In this document: piece after piece, positions 1 to 6,132 of the stretch | How positions within the stretch are numbered: position 1 is the first letter of the stretch | Layout of the letters: every line of letters begins with the position of its first letter | Origin: an uncultured Roseburia sp. | GTDB lineage: Bacteria > Bacillota > Clostridia > Lachnospirales > Lachnospiraceae | DNA: 6,357 bases | Assembly (NCBI GenBank): GCA_934307185.1 | Contig: CAKRCJ010000133.1 | Location: 1 to 6,357, forward strand | Direction of reading: 5' to 3' | Notes under the pieces: model-generated | Database searches by the model: none | Seen by the model: the letters and a program-made list of their open reading frames with translations, nothing else | What the model was told of the DNA's origin: nothing | Translations under genes and position numbers: made by a program

Positions 1-6
1 GGTTCT

Positions 7-64
7 TAGCGACCGTATTCTGGTCGCTTAGTACCGCTGCGAGCGGCAGGCAGCGAGAGCGGGT
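7..64. repeat. GC-rich inverted-repeat element at left edge (possible dispersed intergenic repeat or terminator)
   Basis: Two adjacent dyads are visible. The first is AGCGACC (8-14) and GGTCGCT (22-28) around a 7-nt loop. The second region can fold in two ways: CCGCT (34-38) with AGCGG (42-46), or CGCTGC (35-40) with GCAGCG (50-55). GAGCGG occurs twice (41-46 and 57-62), which allows further alternative pairing. The element is far richer in GC than the T-rich DNA after it (70-88). It could be the terminator of a gene left of the window or a copy of an intergenic repeat family. The dyads are seen directly; the role is inference, and copy number cannot be judged from this window. Confidence 0.45.
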
Positions 65-69
65 CTTCG

Positions 70-103
70 TTGATTTTGTTTATTTTTCACAATCATAGAT
101 AAC
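70..103 (+). promoter_or_regulatory. Weak candidate promoter for the polymerase gene
   Basis: A TTGATT (70-75) or TTGTTT (76-81) could act as the -35 element. GATAAC (98-103) or CATAGA (94-99) could act as the -10. The TTGTTT/GATAAC pair has a 16-bp spacer. None is a close match to consensus, so this is only a placement suggestion. No Gram-positive LexA box (GAAC-N4-GTTC type) is visible between 1 and 160, so SOS control is not supported here. Confidence 0.25.
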
Positions 104-146
104 TAAATTTGAGTTTTGCAAACGCCTAATAATGAAATATACCAAA

Positions 147-153
147 AAGGAGG
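147..153 (+). promoter_or_regulatory. Ribosome binding site that fixes the polymerase start
   Basis: AAGGAGG lies 7 nt before the ATG at 161. This is a near-ideal Shine-Dalgarno sequence and spacing. It selects ATG-161 over the in-frame TTG at 116, which has no comparable site and would add 15 residues unlike the family. Confidence 0.85.
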
Positions 154-160
154 AACTTAT

Positions 161-1369
161 ATGCGCTCTCTTATATTCCATGTCGACGTAAACTCCGCTT
201 TTTTAAGCTGGGAATCTGCAAGACGTCTACGTCAAGACCCAAATGCCCTGGATTTAAGAACAATAAACGCTGTCATCGGTGGAGATGAGAAAATGCGGCA
301 CGGAGTTGTTCTGGCAAAATCTCCTTCTGCCAAAAGATATGGAATTATGACCGGGGAGCCGCTCTCCCACGCAAGACAGAAATGCCCGAATCTTGTCGTT
401 GTTCCACCGAACCACGAGCTGTACGCTGCTTCCTCAAAAAAGTTTATCCATATATTAGAGGAGGTTGCCCCTGTCATTGAACAGTGCAGCATTGACGAAG
501 CCTTCTGTGATATGACAGGAACCGAAAAGCTCTACGGCGACCCGGTGGTTTTTGCCCATAAGTTAAAAGACCGGATTTATACCGAACTTGGCTTTACTGT
601 TAATATTGGTATCTCTACCAATAAGCTATTGGCAAAAATGGCATCTGATTTTGAAAAGCCAGACCGTGTACACACTCTTTTCCCGGAGGAAATAGCGCAA
701 AAATTCTGGCCGCTTCCAATCGAAGAACTATTTGGTGTTGGAAAATCCACTGCCAAAAGACTGCGCTCCTTAGGAATTACAACTATCGGTGCCCTTGCAA
801 AAGCCGACCGACAGATGTTACTCTCCAATTTTAAATCACAGGGAGATTATCTGTGGAAATCTGCTAATGGCATTTCAACTTCTGCCGTCACCGCAGACTC
901 CCCTGCCAGCAAGGGCTACGGCAATTCCGTCACGCTGCCCTGCGATGTAACAGACAAAGAAAACGCGCACCACATTCTGTTATCCCTTTGTGAAACAGTA
1001 GGTGCGCGTATCCGCTATGATAAAGCCTATATCAGTGTCGTACAGGTCCAGATGGTCGACAATGAATTTCATCACCGCTGCCGCCAGCTCACCCTTTCTT
1101 CTGCCACAAATGTAACAGAAAAGATTTATGAAGCGGCAAAGCAGGCATTTGACGAAGGCTGGGACCATGCTCCCCTGCGGCTGCTTGGCGTATCCACTGC
1201 AAAAGCAACCAATGAAAGCTACGAACAGTACAACCTGTTTGACCAGGATAAGTTCGATAAACTTTCAAAACTAAATTCTGCTATTGATAAAATCCGCGAT
1301 AAATATGGAGCGGACGCCGTTGTAAGAGCCTGTTTTGCTGAAACTCCCGCAAAGAATACATCTTCATGA
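161..1369 (+). CDS. dinB: Y-family translesion DNA polymerase (DNA polymerase IV / DinB type)
   Basis: This 402-aa protein is a low-fidelity polymerase that copies past damaged template bases in the cytoplasm. The order is palm/fingers, thumb, then little finger. HVDVNSAF (7-14) supplies catalytic Asp9 and the aromatic steric-gate Phe14. CSIDEAF (109-115) supplies catalytic Asp112 and Glu113. GISTNKLLAKMASDFEKP (150-167) is the conserved Y-family segment. LFGVGKSTAKRLRSLGI (190-206) is the helix-hairpin-helix-like thumb, and the little finger follows to about residue 345. QYNLF (356-360) fits the QxxLF sliding-clamp binding motif and is followed by a roughly 40-residue tail. Length is normal for the family, allowing for this tail. 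Asn at position 11 and the KSPSAKRYGIMTGEP stretch (53-67) look UmuC-like, so the name UmuC/PolY is a fair alternative to DinB. The start is set by AAGGAGG 7 nt upstream. The gene stands alone on this strand, and its stop is 2 bp from the stop of the convergent ABC gene. Confidence 0.93.
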   Translation: MRSLIFHVDVNSAFLSWESARRLRQDPNALDLRTINAVIGGDEKMRHGVVLAKSPSAKRYGIMTGEPLSHARQKCPNLVVVPPNHELYAASSKKFIHILEEVAPVIEQCSIDEAFCDMTGTEKLYGDPVVFAHKLKDRIYTELGFTVNIGISTNKLLAKMASDFEKPDRVHTLFPEEIAQKFWPLPIEELFGVGKSTAKRLRSLGITTIGALAKADRQMLLSNFKSQGDYLWKSANGISTSAVTADSPASKGYGNSVTLPCDVTDKENAHHILLSLCETVGARIRYDKAYISVVQVQMVDNEFHHRCRQLTLSSATNVTEKIYEAAKQAFDEGWDHAPLRLLGVSTAKATNESYEQYNLFDQDKFDKLSKLNSAIDKIRDKYGADAVVRACFAETPAKNTSS

Positions 1370-1371
1370 GA

Positions 1372-3225
1372 CTATGCCACACTGTCCTCAAACTGGGAAT
1401 TATAAAGGTTCGCATAAAATCCACCTGCAGCAAGAAGTTCCTCATGTTTTCCCTGCTCAATAATGTCTCCATCTTTCATGACAAGAATTAAATCTGCATC
1501 ACGAATCGTTGACAGTCTATGGGCAATGACAAAGCTGGTTCTTCCCTTCATCAGGTTATCCATTGCTTTCTGAATTTCAATCTCTGTTCTTGTATCTACC
1601 GAGGAAGTAGCCTCGTCTAAAATCAGAATTTTATTATCTGCAAGAATTGCACGCGCAATCGTAAGAAGCTGTTTCTGTCCCTGTGACACGTTGCTGGCAT
1701 CTTCATTTAATTCCATCTGGTAGCCGCCCGGTAATGTCTTAATAAAGTGATCCGCTCTCGCTGCTTTAGCTGCTGCAATGACCTCCTCGTCCGTTGCGTC
1801 CAGACGTCCGTAACGGATATTTTCCATAATGGTTCCTTTAAACAGCCAGGTATCCTGCAATACCATTCCAAACGCATCGCGGAGTTCCCTGCGGTTGAAG
1901 TCTTTGATATTGTTTCCATCTAAACAAATTTTACCGCTGTTTACATCATAGAAACGCATCAGAAGTTTTACCATAGTGGTTTTTCCTGCTCCGGTCGGTC
2001 CTACTATTGCAATTTTCTGTCCCGGTTTTACACTGGCACTGAAATCATTAATAATCGTCTGCTCTGGATTGTATCCAAAATGAACGTGTTCAAAAGTAAC
2101 CGCACCTGTAATTTGGGACACATCTGCCGGGTGCTCTGCAATCTGGTTCTCCTCTTCCTCTTCTAAGAACTCAAACACACGCTCGGAAGCTGCGGACATT
2201 GACTGTACCTGGTTAATGACCTGCGCAATCTGCTGAATCGGCTGTGTGAAATTTTTCACATACTGAATGAATGCCTGAATATCACCAATGGTAATCGTTC
2301 CACGAATTGCAAGCAGTCCACCTGTCAATGCCACACATGCATAACCTAAGTTTCCGACAAATACCATAATTGGCTGCATCATACCGGATAAAAACTGTGA
2401 TTTCCAGGCAGAGTCATAAAGAATGTCATTGGTTTTTTCAAATTCTTCAATCGTATCTTTTTCCCGGTTAAACGCCTTGATAACAAGGTGACCGCCGTAA
2501 ACCTCTTCCACCTGTCCATTGATGTGTCCTAAATACTCCTGCTGTGCACGGAAGTATTTCTGTGATTTTTTCGTCACAAACCCGATCAATGCCATGGAAA
2601 TCGGTAAAATCACAAGTGCAATTAATGTCATAAGCGGTGAAATGCTAAGCATCATCACAAGCACACCAATCAACGTTGCCACTGATGTAATAATGGTCGT
2701 AATACTCTGGCTTAAGCCCTGTCCTAAAGTATCGACATCATTTGTGATACGGGATAACACTTCCCCATAAGTCCGGCTCTCGAAATATTTCATCGGCATA
2801 CGGTTAATTTTTTCAGAAATCTCTTTTCTTAACTGATAACAGACCTTCTGTGTAATTCCGGTCATTATCCAGCCCTGGATAAAATTAAAAATCGCGCTGC
2901 ACAAATACAGTCCAAGTACGAATAAAAGAATACTTCCGATTTTTCCGAAGTCAATGCTTCCTGTTCCCTGAATTTTTGCCATTAATCCTTCAGACAATGC
3001 TGTTGTTGCTTTTCCTAAAATTTTCGGACCGGCTACGTTAAATATCGTAGAACATGCAGCAAAAAACATGACTACAAAAATAGCAATTTTATATTTTCCG
3101 ATATAACTCATCAGCTTTTTGATGGATTTTTTTAAATCCTTCGGTTTTTCCCCCGGCTGCATGCCATGTCCCATCGGACCTCTTCTCCGTGGCTGATGTG
3201 TCTTAAATTCCTGTTCCTTACTCAT
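1372..3225 (-). CDS. Heterodimeric ABC exporter subunit with the catalytically competent ATPase motifs
   Basis: This 617-aa half-transporter has a membrane domain followed by an ATPase domain (type IV/ABCB-like multidrug exporter fold). A basic Gly/Met/Pro-rich cytoplasmic leader (10-30) precedes six predicted membrane segments near 47-68, 97-120, 175-195, 198-217, 283-305 and 312-335. ATPase motifs are A-loop Tyr385, Walker A GPTGAGKT (409-416), Q-loop Gln457, signature NVSQGQ (512-517), Walker B ILILDE (533-538) with catalytic Glu538, D-loop SSVD (541-544) and switch His569. The signature departs from LSGGQ, while everything else is canonical. That is the expected mirror image of the upstream subunit, so the pair probably forms a heterodimer with one working ATP site. 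The ATG overlaps the upstream stop by 8 nt and has AGGTGG 6 nt before it, inside the upstream gene, which suggests translational coupling. It is the last gene of the marR operon. Substrate is unknown; drugs, peptides or lipids are all possible. Confidence 0.93.
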   Translation of the reverse strand: MSKEQEFKTHQPRRRGPMGHGMQPGEKPKDLKKSIKKLMSYIGKYKIAIFVVMFFAACSTIFNVAGPKILGKATTALSEGLMAKIQGTGSIDFGKIGSILLFVLGLYLCSAIFNFIQGWIMTGITQKVCYQLRKEISEKINRMPMKYFESRTYGEVLSRITNDVDTLGQGLSQSITTIITSVATLIGVLVMMLSISPLMTLIALVILPISMALIGFVTKKSQKYFRAQQEYLGHINGQVEEVYGGHLVIKAFNREKDTIEEFEKTNDILYDSAWKSQFLSGMMQPIMVFVGNLGYACVALTGGLLAIRGTITIGDIQAFIQYVKNFTQPIQQIAQVINQVQSMSAASERVFEFLEEEEENQIAEHPADVSQITGAVTFEHVHFGYNPEQTIINDFSASVKPGQKIAIVGPTGAGKTTMVKLLMRFYDVNSGKICLDGNNIKDFNRRELRDAFGMVLQDTWLFKGTIMENIRYGRLDATDEEVIAAAKAARADHFIKTLPGGYQMELNEDASNVSQGQKQLLTIARAILADNKILILDEATSSVDTRTEIEIQKAMDNLMKGRTSFVIAHRLSTIRDADLILVMKDGDIIEQGKHEELLAAGGFYANLYNSQFEDSVA

Positions 3226-5539
3226 TCAAAGCCACCTCACTTTCCTCTAGTCCAAGTTCTTTCGCAGATAACTGTGATTTTGCAATCTGCTTATAAACCT
3301 CGCATGATTTTAACAGTTCTTCATGCGTACCCTTTCCGACAATTTTTCCATCGTCAAGCACTAAAATCTGCTCTGCATGTAAAATAGTACTGATACGCTG
3401 TGCGACAATAATAACCGTGCTGTCTTTTACATTTTCAGAAAGTGCTTTTCTTAAGGCTGCATCTGTTTTTAAATCCAATGCAGAAAAGCTGTCATCAAAA
3501 ATGTAGATTTTCGGATTTTTTGCAATTGCTCTTGCAATCGCAAGTCTCTGCTTCTGTCCACCGGAAACGTTGCTTCCGCCCTGCGCAATCACACTTTCAT
3601 ATTTATCCTCTTTTGCATCAATAAACTCGGTTGCCTGTGCAATCTCTGCGGCTTTCTTTATCTCATCCTCTGTTGCATCATCTTTTCCAAAACGGAGGTT
3701 TGACGCAATCGTACCGGAAAATAAAACACCCTTCTGCGGTACAAAACCGATTTCCTCACGCAGGTCTGACATTGAGATGTTGCGGATATCTTTTCCGTCT
3801 AAGGTAATATTTCCGCTTGTCACATCATATAAACGCGGAATTAAATTTATTAATGTTGATTTTCCACAGCCAGTGCTTCCGATAATTGCAGTTGTTTTTC
3901 CCGGTTCTGCTGTAAAATCAATATCAGAAAGAACATCTTCCTCTGCTCCCGGATATTTAAAGTTTACATGGGAGAACTTAATGACCCCATTATGTTCTGT
4001 AAGCTGCTGTGGTGCTTTGCTGTCACAAACGGAAGAAGGTGTCTTTATAACCTCATCAATACGGTCTGCTGCAACCGCTGCTCGTGGAAGCATAATTGAC
4101 ATCATTGTAAGCATTAAAAATGACATGACAATCATCATCGCATAAGTAATAAATGCTGTCATTGCACCGACCTGCATCGTTCCGGCATCAATTTTGTGAG
4201 CGCCAAACCATACAATTCCTACGGAAAGCACATTCATAATCATCATCATTCCCGGCATCATAAAGGTCATGACACGGTTAGTAAATAACATCGTTTTTGT
4301 CAAATCTTTGTTTGCAACATCAAAGCGGTCTTCTTCTTTTTTCTCCCTGCCAAACGCACGGATAACGGAAAGTCCGGTCAAAATCTCCCTGGACACAAGG
4401 TTGATGTTATCTACCAGTTTCTGCATTAACTGGAATTTTGGCATCGTAACTGCCATAAGCACCATAACATAGCCTAAAATCACAACAATGGCAAGCACGA
4501 TAATCCAACCCATTCCGGCTCCGGTCTGCATTACTTTAATGACTCCGCCAATTCCTAAAATCGGGGCATAGGCAACCATTCGAAGCAGCATGACCGATAC
4601 CATCTGTATCTGCTGAATATCGTTTGTACTTCTTGTAATTAACGATGCAGTCGAAAATTTATCCATCTCCGCATTGGAAAATCCAACTACCTGTTTAAAT
4701 ACTTTTTCTCTTAAAGTCTTACCAATACCGGCACCAACACGGGAGGCGAAAAATCCAACTAAAACCGTCACAATTCCGATTAAAAGTGCCATGCCTACCA
4801 TTTTAAGACCTGCGGTTACAAGATAGGTTTTCTGTATTTTTTCAACATCAATGCCTGCTGCTTTGTCACAGGCAGCTGCATATGCAATTCCCATAGATTT
4901 TACAAGCGAGTTTCCCATCGTATCAATGGTCTTCTGCATACTTTCACGCATGGAAAGTATCGTATCTTTGTCTAACATGCCTTTTTCCAGCATGCCGGCA
5001 AAAACCGGACGGATATCGACACAATTTACGGTAACGGTATTTCCGTCATCGTCCTCTTTTTCCTGTGGAAAGCTTTTTAGTTCCACGCCAAGCATTGTTC
5101 CAAGATCTTCAATGCTTACATTATCAAGCGTACTCACATCTGTCCCGGTCTGCTCTGCCACTAATTCTTTTACCGCAGTCTCCTCCATCGCACTCATCTG
5201 ATAGTTCATAATGAGTGAAACTGCAAACAGCTCATCTAAATCATCAAGTTCTGTTTCAGAAGTGACATTCAGGCGGTAAACATCTCCATCTTTGTCATAG
5301 ATGCTTTCCCAAGTGCTCTCCTCCTCTTCTGTCATCATACATTTTGCTGTCTCGAACTCTTCTGCCGTCAATGCCTCCGGCACCACATGCTCGATACCGT
5401 TATTCTGGATACCCACATCAATAATATTCGATGTGTAAGCCGGCAGTGCCAAATCACACCACGCCTGTACAAAGAGCAGTGCAATGATAATAACAATTGA
5501 TTTCCAGTATGGAATCATATTTTTAAAAATCCTACTCAT
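3218..5539 (-). CDS. Heterodimeric ABC exporter subunit with degenerate ATP site and large extracellular insert
   Basis: This 773-aa half-transporter is much longer than the usual 570-620 aa. The first membrane segment (about 13-33) is followed by a roughly 200-residue acidic insert (about 36-238) predicted to lie outside the cell. Remaining membrane segments fall near 240-265, 316-336, 344-365, 425-447 and 455-483; the last two are strikingly Met-rich. ATPase motifs are A-loop Tyr529, Walker A GSTGCGKS (554-561), Q-loop Gln602, canonical signature NVSGGQ (657-662) and Walker B IYIFDD (678-683). Asp683 stands where the catalytic Glu should be, and Gln714 (VAQR) replaces the switch His. Its own ATP site is therefore predicted to be non-hydrolytic, while its SGGQ completes the partner's active site. 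ATG-5539 is chosen because it follows AAGGA by 8 nt and begins MSRIFKNMIPYW, the normal family N-terminus. An in-frame start at 5611 would add 24 marR-overlapping residues. It overlaps marR by 8 nt and the next gene by 8 nt. Export role is inferred from family; substrate is unknown. Confidence 0.93.
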   Translation of the reverse strand: MSRIFKNMIPYWKSIVIIIALLFVQAWCDLALPAYTSNIIDVGIQNNGIEHVVPEALTAEEFETAKCMMTEEEESTWESIYDKDGDVYRLNVTSETELDDLDELFAVSLIMNYQMSAMEETAVKELVAEQTGTDVSTLDNVSIEDLGTMLGVELKSFPQEKEDDDGNTVTVNCVDIRPVFAGMLEKGMLDKDTILSMRESMQKTIDTMGNSLVKSMGIAYAAACDKAAGIDVEKIQKTYLVTAGLKMVGMALLIGIVTVLVGFFASRVGAGIGKTLREKVFKQVVGFSNAEMDKFSTASLITRSTNDIQQIQMVSVMLLRMVAYAPILGIGGVIKVMQTGAGMGWIIVLAIVVILGYVMVLMAVTMPKFQLMQKLVDNINLVSREILTGLSVIRAFGREKKEEDRFDVANKDLTKTMLFTNRVMTFMMPGMMMIMNVLSVGIVWFGAHKIDAGTMQVGAMTAFITYAMMIVMSFLMLTMMSIMLPRAAVAADRIDEVIKTPSSVCDSKAPQQLTEHNGVIKFSHVNFKYPGAEEDVLSDIDFTAEPGKTTAIIGSTGCGKSTLINLIPRLYDVTSGNITLDGKDIRNISMSDLREEIGFVPQKGVLFSGTIASNLRFGKDDATEDEIKKAAEIAQATEFIDAKEDKYESVIAQGGSNVSGGQKQRLAIARAIAKNPKIYIFDDSFSALDLKTDAALRKALSENVKDSTVIIVAQRISTILHAEQILVLDDGKIVGKGTHEELLKSCEVYKQIAKSQLSAKELGLEESEVALNE

Positions 5540-5999
5540 GTTCTTTTTCCTTTTCGTCCTTCCACTTTCTAGCTTCAATCTCTTTTTCCGCAATATGGTA
5601 AATGCTATCAAGATATTTTATCAGGCGCTTCATATCCTCCTCATCTACCTGTGCCATGACAGACTGCCCGAAATCAGCCATTAACTGTCTTGCCTGCATC
5701 GTCATACATTTACCCGCTTCTGTTAATTCCACATAAGTGTTACGCCTGTCCTTTTTATTGACGGTTCGTTCCACAAACCCTCTTTCCTCAAGACCCTTTA
5801 ATGTTCTTGAGATTGCCGAAGGAAGCATTTTTGCTTTACATGCAAGCTCTGATATGGTAATCTGTCCATTTTCTCCTTTGTCCATAATTACACACATTGT
5901 AAAAAAATCTGTCCTGCTGATTTCTGGAAACATCTCTGTAAACTTTAACTTTCGAAACTGGTTCATTGACCGGAACAGTTCTTCGTATAATTTATCCAC
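5532..5999 (-). CDS. MarR-family transcriptional regulator, probable repressor of the ABC exporter operon
   Basis: This 155-aa cytoplasmic DNA-binding protein has the MarR layout. An N-terminal dimerisation helix region (about 1-40) is followed by a winged helix-turn-helix with ITISELACKAKMLPSAISRTLKGLEERG at about 47-74. The wing carries the family's D-x-R type motif in KKDRRNTYVELTEAG (82-96), and C-terminal helices return to the dimer interface. The extreme C-terminus (about 143-155) is highly charged. GTG-5999 is chosen because AGGTGGTGA sits 5 nt upstream; the earlier in-frame GTGs at 6011 and 6008 lie inside that ribosome binding site and cannot use it. As first gene of the operon, with a stop overlapping the ABC start by 8 nt, it probably represses its own promoter and the exporter until a ligand, likely a transported compound, releases it. 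The ligand cannot be predicted from sequence. Confidence 0.92.
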   Translation of the reverse strand: MDKLYEELFRSMNQFRKLKFTEMFPEISRTDFFTMCVIMDKGENGQITISELACKAKMLPSAISRTLKGLEERGFVERTVNKKDRRNTYVELTEAGKCMTMQARQLMADFGQSVMAQVDEEDMKRLIKYLDSIYHIAEKEIEARKWKDEKEKEHE

Positions 6000-6004
6000 T
6001 TTTC

Positions 6005-6013
6005 TCACCACCT
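6005..6013 (-). promoter_or_regulatory. Ribosome binding site of marR, deciding a GTG start
   Basis: On the minus strand the site reads AGGTGGTGA, one mismatch from AGGAGGTGA. It is followed by GAAAA and then GTG at 5999. The AGGTGG core is 8 nt from that GTG, the ideal distance. Two other in-frame GTG codons (6011 and 6008) are part of the site itself. Confidence 0.8.
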
Positions 6014-6038
6014 GTCATTATTTAACATTGTTATATAT

Positions 6039-6054
6039 TGTGTGTGTCAAATAA
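6039..6054 (-). promoter_or_regulatory. Candidate second, imperfect operator O2 over -10 and start site
   Basis: TTATTTGACACACACA matches 12 of 16 positions of the sequence at 6068-6083 (TTACTTGACACAAGTA), 29 bp away in the same orientation. The left half is nearly identical and the right half has lost symmetry. It covers part of the -10 and the predicted start site. It could be a weaker MarR site, or simply a duplicated TTGACACA. Confidence 0.35.
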
Positions 6055-6079
6055 TAACACCGGCAAATACTTGTGTCAA
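6051..6079 (-). promoter_or_regulatory. Promoter of the marR-ABC operon (sigma-A type)
   Basis: On the minus strand there is a perfect -35 TTGACA (6074-6079), a 17-bp spacer, and TATTAT (6051-6056) as the -10 with one mismatch to TATAAT. Transcription would start near 6044, giving a leader of about 45 nt before the GTG at 5999. Box quality and spacing are near consensus, so the promoter should be strong when not repressed. Confidence 0.8.
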
Positions 6080-6095
6080 GTAATCTGCCGGTGTT
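6056..6095 (-). terminator. Large hairpin, probable intrinsic terminator of aroD, overlapping the marR promoter
   Basis: AACACCGGCA (6056-6065) pairs perfectly with TGCCGGTGTT (6086-6095). Inside, TACTTG and CAAGTA (6068-6073, 6077-6082) form a second stem with a 3-nt loop. In the aroD transcript the stem begins about 38 nt after the stop and is followed by a U-rich but interrupted UUAUUAUUU. On the plus strand the following DNA is also T-rich, but no plus-strand gene precedes it. The promoter -35, spacer and candidate operator lie within the same 40 bp. Confidence 0.65.
6068..6082 (-). promoter_or_regulatory. Candidate MarR operator O1 over the -35 box
   Basis: TACTTGACACAAGTA is a perfect 6+3+6 palindrome (TACTTG-ACA-CAAGTA) with the -35 TTGACA inside it. 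Length, symmetry and position fit MarR-family operators, whose occupancy blocks RNA polymerase. Assignment to the neighbouring MarR is inference from position. The same palindrome also forms the apical stem of the hairpin at 6056-6095. Confidence 0.55.
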
Positions 6096-6132
6096 TATAT
6101 TTATTTTATAAATTATCTTTTATACATTGTCC

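Noticed and set aside
116..160. In-frame upstream TTG start for the polymerase
   Set aside because: It lacks a good ribosome binding site, and the 15 added residues do not resemble the family. ATG-161 has AAGGAGG at ideal spacing.
1..160. LexA/SOS box upstream of the polymerase
   Set aside because: No GAAC-N4-GTTC-like sequence is visible; the TTTGCAAA palindrome at 115-122 is too short and does not match.
3570..4145. Long plus-strand open frame (191 codons) and similar shorter ones opposite the ABC genes
   Set aside because: They are antisense to conserved ATPase and membrane coding sequence, resemble no protein I know, and have no convincing start signals.
5540..5611. In-frame upstream start giving a 797-aa ABC protein
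   Set aside because: It would add 24 basic residues read from inside marR. ATG-5539 has a ribosome binding site and begins at the normal family N-terminus.
6000..6011. Upstream GTG codons for marR at 6011 and 6008
   Set aside because: They are part of the AGGTGGTGA ribosome binding site itself; GTG-5999 is correctly spaced from it.
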